From assembly GCF_007833215.1 (NCBI RefSeq), contig NZ_CP042239.1, positions 434,001-498,000 of the forward strand: a stretch of 64,000 nt of DNA, read 5' to 3'. Both the position numbers and the translations under genes were made by a program. The DNA comes from Sphingomonas suaedae (GTDB lineage Bacteria; Pseudomonadota; Alphaproteobacteria; Sphingomonadales; Sphingomonadaceae). The notes under the pieces are model-generated. The model saw only the letters and a program-made list of their open reading frames with translations, ran no database searches and was not told where the DNA came from. Shown in pieces: positions 58,665 through 64,000 of the stretch. Positions within the stretch are counted from its first letter, which is position 1. The number at the start of each line of letters is the position of its first letter.

Positions 58665-61600
58665 TTACAACCCAAAGTCACCGGCGCCCATCACATGGCC
58701 GCCCGGGGTATCGACGAGAATCGCGAAGTCGGCCACGCCGTCGCCATCGACATCGCCTTCGACGACCCAGCTTCCATTGATCAGCATCACCCGAAGCTCG
58801 CCCGCCTTTTGGGAAAATGCTGCGTCGCCGATATAGTCGAACGCGTCATTACCCGCATGGGCGGTATCGGCATCGATGGCGGACAGGTCGATGCGGTCCC
58901 CGGCGGCGAAATCGAGGATGCGATCCTCCGATCCCACGCGGGAATCTTCGATTATGCGGAAATAGAAGGTGTCGTCGCCAGCGCCGCCGGTCATCATGTC
59001 CTGGCCAAGCCGGCCATAGATATTGTCGTCGCCGGCACCGCCGATGAAGACATCGTCGCCGGCGCCGCCGTAGAAGATGAAGGCGCCGTCGGTCTCGGCC
59101 GAGCCGTCGATCTGCGCCGTCTCCCCGGCCGTCAGCATGTTGGCATTGATCGTCAGGACCCGCCCCGCGCCGACATTGCCGTTGTCGAGGATAAGCGCGT
59201 AGCTGCTGGCACTTGCCGGAGAGCCATAGCGCAAGTCGGTGGAAGACATCAGCACCAGCGTTTCGACATTGGTGAAGGTGTCGGCGTTCAGCACGATCGG
59301 CGCGGAATAGTCCCCGCGCAGCGCCAGCTGATCATTGCCCAGGCCGCCGTCGATACGGTCCGTTGCCGCAAAGCGCCCGTCCGCACCAAAGAAGAACGCA
59401 TCGGCGCCCGCGCCGCCGATGACCGTGTCGGTACCCTGACCGGCATAGAAGACGAGATTGCCATCGAGTTCCGCCGACGCATCCAGGAAGATGCCTTCAC
59501 CGGACAGCAGGGTGTTGGCGTTGAACGTCACCGTCTGCCCCGCGCCGATCGTGCCGTCTGCGGTGGTGAGCGAATAGGCGAAGCGATCGCTGCCCGGCAA
59601 TCCGAAGCGCGTGTCCGCCCCGGACAGGAACACCATCGTGCCGACATTTCGGACCGTGGCGTCCAGCAGCGCGACCGTCGAATTGCCTTGCAGGGCCAGC
59701 TGGTTGTTGCCCGTGCCGCCGTCGACCTGATCGTACGCGTCGAGCATCGCGCCCATCAGGAAGGCGTCATCGCCCGTGCCCCCATTCGCCCGATCGCTCC
59801 CGCCCTGATCCATGCGGAAGAAATCCGAACCATTTGTGCCGGTCATGATATCGTTCAGCACGCTACCCAGCAGCTGATCGGCGAGTCCGTCGACACCCGT
59901 CACGGTGACGTTCACGCTCGCGCTGCTGCCGCCCGACAGGGTGTAGTCGAACCCGTCGACCGCGCTGCTGTTCTGCGCTCCGGTCAGCAATGCCCGCGCT
60001 GCTGACACCAGGGAGTCGAAGCGATGATTGGGGTCGTAGGTGACGGTGCCGTCGAGGTTGAGCGTCACGATCGCGCCCGACGCCAGCGTCACCGATCCGC
60101 CGACGGCGATTTCCTGCCCGTCGATATGGGTGACGGTTTCGGCAGGGCCGCCGTCGGGATCCGTATCGTTGGCACCGACCCAGATCACGACGGTGGCATT
60201 TTCGGCTACGATCGCACTGTCGTCGACGGCTGTAGCCGGATCATCGACCGGCGACACATCGAAGCGGATCGTTGCCTCATCGACCGAGATATTCGCATCG
60301 ACGCTGTCATCCTGCACGCGGAAGCCGAGTTCGGCATATCCCGCGCCGTTCTCATCGGGTGCGGGCATGAATACCAGCAACCCGGCGGCGATATCGGCAG
60401 CGGTAATCGACTGCCCCTCGGTCACCGCGACGCCGTCCAGCGTCAGCGTGCCGGCGGCGGGGAGGGTGGTGACGATCACCGCCGCCATCGCGTCGCCATC
60501 ATTGTCGGTGAACCCGAATTCGTCGAGCGTGATGACGTGGGTGCCATCCTCATCGAGCGTTACCGACCCATTCGTGCCGGTGGGTGCATCGTTCACCGCC
60601 GCAATTTCGACAGAGATCACCCGTGTGATCGTCGTCTGGCCATCGGTGACCGCGATGGAGATTTCGCGCGTGCCGCTGGCGTTCGCCGCGGGAAGATAGA
60701 CGAGCGAGCGTAGCAGCTGGTCGATCGTCGCGGCATTGAACCCGATATCGAAGCTATTGCCGCTGGAACTTGGAAAGCCGTTGAAGTCGAACTGGAACCC
60801 TCCGTCCTCGACACTGGCTGTGATCTGAAGAAATTCGCTATCTAGATCAGTGACACCGATCGGGCCGAAATCGGCGAACGCGATCGGCTGGTCCTCGGTT
60901 CCGCTGATTGCAGCGGGCAGGTTCACCCGCGGCGCATTTGCGGGGGGAGCCACGTCGAACGTGATGGTGTTCGGCGTCGCGTCGAGATCGACGCCGCCGT
61001 TGGCAGTGCCGCCGTCGTCCTGCACTTGGAAGGTCAGGCTGGCATAGCCCATTCCATTGGCATTTGCGGCGGGAGTGAAGACGACCTTACCGGCTGCAAG
61101 GTCGTCCGCGCTCACCAGCTGCCCGGCGACCATAGCCACGCCGTCCAGCGTCAGCGCGCCTGCGGTCGGCAGCGTCGTGATCCTGACCGCGGCAAAACCG
61201 TCCCCATCGGGATCGGAATAGCCAAAATCGGCGGATGTCAGGACGTGGTCGGCATCCTCATCGATCGTGATTGTGCTATCCTGGCCGGTCGGTGCGTCGT
61301 TTTCTGCCTCGACGGTAACCTGGATTACATGGCCGGGATTGGATGTGTTGGCGTAGAGTTGTGACCCGTTAAAGTAGCTGAGGGAGACAAGGTCTTCGTC
61401 ACCATCGCCGTCGATATCGCTGAACTCGAGGCCGCGCCCGTACCCGATCGGCAAGACATCAAGACCATATCGGCCGGCGTCGGAGCCAGCAAAACTGCCG
61501 TCCGCCTGCTGAAGCCAGACCCGGGCGCCGCTATCGACCAGCACGAGATCCTGTCGCCCATCGGCGTTCAGATCGGTGAACAGGAGCCGCGTACCGCTGT

Positions 61601-64000
61601 TCGCGACGATCCCTACAAACGGATTGTCACCTGCGGCCGCCGGGGAAAAGGAACCAGCGTTGTTGAACCGAACCGACAGCCCGCCAGTGTCGACACCATA
61701 GACAAGGTCGTCGTCGCCGTCGCCGTCGATATCGGCAAACCGCATGAACGTCTTAGGGGACCCGGTCAGTGAGGAGAATGGGTTGGCGGTTTGCAACACC
61801 CAGCTTCTCACACCCTCACCGTCGACATCGTTGATATAGGTGACCCAGCTCAAGCTGTTGCGTGCGACCACGACGTCGAGATCGCCGTCGCCGTCGATAT
61901 CGGTTATATCGAGCGTGCCGCCCGGGTTCCCTAGCGGCAGTCGTTTGACCGAACTGCCAAAGGGCGTCTCTGCGTTGCCGATCCAGAACTTGAAGTAGGA
62001 CGATTCGTCCTTTGCAAACGCGTCGAGAAATCCATCTCCGTTGAAATCGCCGAGCGCTAGATTCGAATAGTTTTCGCTTGTCCCGCCACGAACCAGGTCA
62101 TGGTCGCCGGCCGCGAAGGTCGAACCGCGCACCCCGCTGTTCGCGCCATTCGCGTCGGTGACGATGAGTTCAAGGTCGCGCGTCGCAGTCGGCGAGTCGC
62201 TCGCATTGGCGTAGGTGATGCTGCGCGTCAGCGCCTGCACCGCTTCGGTCGTCGCCGCCGCGTTCAATGTCACGGTAAAGGTAGCGCCGACGCCGCCGAT
62301 CGCGGTACCGATCGCCACGCCGTGATAGCTGACAATGCCGTCGCTGACGCCGATCTCCCCCGGCCCGTCGCCGGTATGGGCGATCGAAACGCGATCTTCG
62401 GCGAGCAACCCCTGAACGACGACGGTACCCCCGTCGAAATCGCCCTCCGGATCGGTCAAGACGATATCAGAAGCAAGACGTTGCGGCGCTGCGTTGACCA
62501 GATTCTCCGCGAAGCTGATCGACACGGGATGCCCGGCCAGCGTCGGCGCGTCGTTCACCGCTGTCACGTCGAACGTCAGCGTGTTCGGCGTCGCATCGGT
62601 GTCGGTGCCGCTGTTCTGGGTGCCGCCATCGTCGCGTACCTCGAAGGTGAAGCTGGCATAGCCTGCGCCATGCGCATCGGGAGCGGGCGTGAAGACTAGG
62701 GCGCCGCCTGCGATCTGCGCGGCGGTGATCACTTGCCCCGCCGTCACGGCGACTCCGCCCAGCAACAGCGTGCCAGCGCCCGGAACGGTGGTTATCGTCA
62801 CCGAGTGGAACGCGTCGCCGTCGGCATCGACGAAGCCGAAATCGGTCGCCGTCAGTACGTGGCTGCCGTCCTCGATCATGGCGATCGTCGCATCGGTGCC
62901 GGTCGGCGCGTCGTTGACCGCTGTTATCGCAATGGCGGTCGTCGCCGTCCCGATCAGCGCCCCGCCCGTGCCGGTGTTGCCGCCGTCGTTCACGCTGACG
63001 GTCAGCACCGCCGAAGCCGGGGGCGCGTCGGTGTCCGGCGTGTAGTTGACCGTGCTGGTGGCGTCGGTGCGCAGCAGCGCGTTTAACTGCGCCAGCGTGC
63101 CGGAGATGACGACGTTGCCGGTGCCGTTGCCGCTGACGATCGTCGCGCCGCTGTCGCCCGCCGTGACATTCAGCACACCGTAATCGACCGACAGCGTCGC
63201 GGTAAGAACACCGCCGCCTGCGTCGGTGTCGGCAATCGTGATGCTGCCCTTCACGCTGAGCTCGGCCTGCTCGGTCGCGTCAAAGACACCCGGCTGCTGC
63301 GCGAAGATCTGTGCCTTGATGGCACGGCTGCTTCCGTCTTGCGCGCTGTCAGAGGTGTCCCACGCCACGACCAATCCGCCGCCCGCGAGCCCGATGAGGG
63401 CCGGCATATATTGATAGCCTGTCGCCTGCGTATTGACGAGGAACTCGCCGCCGACCTTGCCGCCCGCCGCATCAAAGGCCTGTGCCTTGACCGCAGTACC
63501 GCTGCCGTCCTGCGCGGTGTCGAACGTGATCCACGTTACGACGAACCCGCCGCCGGTCACCCCGGTGACGGCTGGATCATCCTGATAGCCGGTTGCCTGC
63601 GTATTGACGAGAAACTCGCCGCCGACTTTGCCGCCTGCCGCGTCGAAGACCTGTGCCTTGATCGCATAGAGGCTGCCGTCCTGGCCGGGGTCTCTAGTGA
63701 TCCACGTCACGACGAACCCGCCGCCCGTCAGCCCGGTGATCTTCGGATCGAGCTGATCGTCCGCCGACTGCGTGTTGACGAGGAACTCGGTGCCAACCTT
63801 GTCGCCCGACGCATCGAAGACCTGAGCCTTGACCGCATTGGCGCTGCCGTCCTGCGCGGTGTCGGCGGTCCGCCATGTCACGACAAACCCACCGTCCGTC
63901 AGTCCGGTGATGGTGGGATAGAGCTGATCGCCCGTCGACTGGGTGTTGACGAGGAACTCGGTGCCGATCTTGTCGCCCCCCGCGTCGAACAGCTGCGCCT
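58665..64000 (-). CDS. Giant secreted RTX/cadherin-like/VCBS protein, partial
   Basis: The C-terminal about 1,778 residues of a larger protein whose N-terminus lies beyond 64000. From the right edge: at least four 57-residue tandem units (EFLVNTQ...GGFVVTW...AQDGS...VKAQ), then cadherin-like units with the motif VNDAPTGTDATI...EDGSHVLTATDFGF, a central FG-GAP/VCBS-type segment (DIDGDGDLDVVVAR, FADIDGDGDDDLVYGVD), more cadherin-like units, and a C-terminal RTX part (GGAGDDVFIGGAGDDNIYG) with DRIDLSAIDAD and the end typical of type I secretion. Probably a calcium-bound adhesin or surface layer protein exported by a type I system; no ABC exporter genes are in the window. Confidence 0.9.
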   Translation of the reverse strand, partial: AQLFDAGGDKIGTEFLVNTQSTGDQLYPTITGLTDGGFVVTWRTADTAQDGSANAVKAQVFDASGDKVGTEFLVNTQSADDQLDPKITGLTGGGFVVTWITRDPGQDGSLYAIKAQVFDAAGGKVGGEFLVNTQATGYQDDPAVTGVTGGGFVVTWITFDTAQDGSGTAVKAQAFDAAGGKVGGEFLVNTQATGYQYMPALIGLAGGGLVVAWDTSDSAQDGSSRAIKAQIFAQQPGVFDATEQAELSVKGSITIADTDAGGGVLTATLSVDYGVLNVTAGDSGATIVSGNGTGNVVISGTLAQLNALLRTDATSTVNYTPDTDAPPASAVLTVSVNDGGNTGTGGALIGTATTAIAITAVNDAPTGTDATIAMIEDGSHVLTATDFGFVDADGDAFHSVTITTVPGAGTLLLGGVAVTAGQVITAAQIAGGALVFTPAPDAHGAGYASFTFEVRDDGGTQNSGTDTDATPNTLTFDVTAVNDAPTLAGHPVSISFAENLVNAAPQRLASDIVLTDPEGDFDGGTVVVQGLLAEDRVSIAHTGDGPGEIGVSDGIVSYHGVAIGTAIGGVGATFTVTLNAAATTEAVQALTRSITYANASDSPTATRDLELIVTDANGANSGVRGSTFAAGDHDLVRGGTSENYSNLALGDFNGDGFLDAFAKDESSYFKFWIGNAETPFGSSVKRLPLGNPGGTLDITDIDGDGDLDVVVARNSLSWVTYINDVDGEGVRSWVLQTANPFSSLTGSPKTFMRFADIDGDGDDDLVYGVDTGGLSVRFNNAGSFSPAAAGDNPFVGIVANSGTRLLFTDLNADGRQDLVLVDSGARVWLQQADGSFAGSDAGRYGLDVLPIGYGRGLEFSDIDGDGDEDLVSLSYFNGSQLYANTSNPGHVIQVTVEAENDAPTGQDSTITIDEDADHVLTSADFGYSDPDGDGFAAVRITTLPTAGALTLDGVAMVAGQLVSADDLAAGKVVFTPAANANGMGYASLTFQVQDDGGTANGGVDLDATPNTITFDVAPPANAPRVNLPAAISGTEDQPIAFADFGPIGVTDLDSEFLQITASVEDGGFQFDFNGFPSSSGNSFDIGFNAATIDQLLRSLVYLPAANASGTREISIAVTDGQTTITRVISVEIAAVNDAPTGTNGSVTLDEDGTHVITLDEFGFTDNDGDAMAAVIVTTLPAAGTLTLDGVAVTEGQSITAADIAAGLLVFMPAPDENGAGYAELGFRVQDDSVDANISVDEATIRFDVSPVDDPATAVDDSAIVAENATVVIWVGANDTDPDGGPAETVTHIDGQEIAVGGSVTLASGAIVTLNLDGTVTYDPNHRFDSLVSAARALLTGAQNSSAVDGFDYTLSGGSSASVNVTVTGVDGLADQLLGSVLNDIMTGTNGSDFFRMDQGGSDRANGGTGDDAFLMGAMLDAYDQVDGGTGNNQLALQGNSTVALLDATVRNVGTMVFLSGADTRFGLPGSDRFAYSLTTADGTIGAGQTVTFNANTLLSGEGIFLDASAELDGNLVFYAGQGTDTVIGGAGADAFFFGADGRFAATDRIDGGLGNDQLALRGDYSAPIVLNADTFTNVETLVLMSSTDLRYGSPASASSYALILDNGNVGAGRVLTINANMLTAGETAQIDGSAETDGAFIFYGGAGDDVFIGGAGDDNIYGRLGQDMMTGGAGDDTFYFRIIEDSRVGSEDRILDFAAGDRIDLSAIDADTAHAGNDAFDYIGDAAFSQKAGELRVMLINGSWVVEGDVDGDGVADFAILVDTPGGHVMGAGDFGL
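63430..64000. repeat. 171-bp tandem repeats in the giant RTX gene
   Basis: The same coding unit recurs at a 171-bp period: the EFLVNTQ codons begin near 63437, 63609, 63780 and 63951. The units are close in sequence but not identical, and the array continues past the window edge. It encodes a 57-residue repeat. Confidence 0.93.

Noticed and set aside
58218..60005. A 595-codon plus-strand frame opposite the RTX gene
   Set aside because: Antisense of a repetitive high-GC gene with no recognisable domain.
63430..64000. Possible CRISPR-like spacing in the 171-bp repeats
   Set aside because: The repeats are coding, about 171 bp with no short spacer units and no cas genes; a protein tandem repeat explains them.

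Overview
The window is about 64 kb of high-GC, gene-dense chromosomal DNA. Gene content and order point to an alphaproteobacterium of the order Sphingomonadales (Sphingomonas or a close relative). The evidence is the lipoyl-domain PdhB next to PdhA, the eno-ftsB-pdhA-pdhB order, the yqeY-dnaG-rpoD order, a zeta-type F1-ATPase inhibitor (DUF1476), DUF4170, and many GTG/GTGA-coupled starts. The assignment is from recognition only, without a database search. Almost everything is core chromosome. No insertion sequence, prophage, CRISPR array or rRNA operon was seen.

Layout. 1-5.4 kb: a partial glycosyltransferase, the grxD-bolA-DUF1476 group, nadC, a membrane protein, and a DUF4112/solute-binding lipoprotein pair. 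5.5-10.9 kb: the branched-chain amino acid block ilvB-ilvN-ilvC, then miaA divergent from serB, which carries an apparent one-base frameshift. 10.9-14.7 kb: a Sel1/SPOR protein and an unusual ParA-like / RHH-like / TPR-SPOR operon. 14.7-19.9 kb: pyrB with a catalytically dead dihydroorotase partner (pyrC'), a CPA2 antiporter, ruvX and a DUF3089 hydrolase. 20-30.1 kb: rpoD, dnaG and yqeY on one strand; carA, an orphan small membrane gene, carB and greA on the other. carA contains an in-frame palindromic repeat element. 30.1-32.6 kb: small proteins and a YqjD-like/DUF3618/holin-like envelope operon. 32.7-37 kb: eno, ftsB, pdhA, pdhB. 37-40.4 kb: a TadE-TadE-TadG trio. 40.4-49.4 kb: assorted genes including trmFO, a lysoplasmalogenase-like protein, and a fatty-acid desaturase near a GbsR/MarR regulator that sits beside a perfect 20-bp palindrome. 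49.4-57.7 kb: gyrA, a TPR protein, an Lrp regulator, a divergent histidine-kinase-like protein and a polysaccharide deacetylase. 57.7-64 kb: two tRNAs, a STAS-domain remnant, a small candidate RiPP-type peptide gene, and the C-terminal ~1,780 residues of a giant RTX/cadherin-like/VCBS secreted protein that runs off the window.

How the genes fit together. Several sets are coherent pathway modules: ilvBNC (valine/isoleucine), pyrB-pyrC' with carAB (pyrimidines), and pdhAB with eno (central carbon). The most interesting material is non-core: the repeat element inside carA, the orphan gene wedged between carA and carB, the probable GbsR operator shared with the desaturase promoter, and the small peptide gene 19 bp downstream of the giant RTX protein. 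Several families of composite inverted repeats lie at gene ends and probably serve as terminators.
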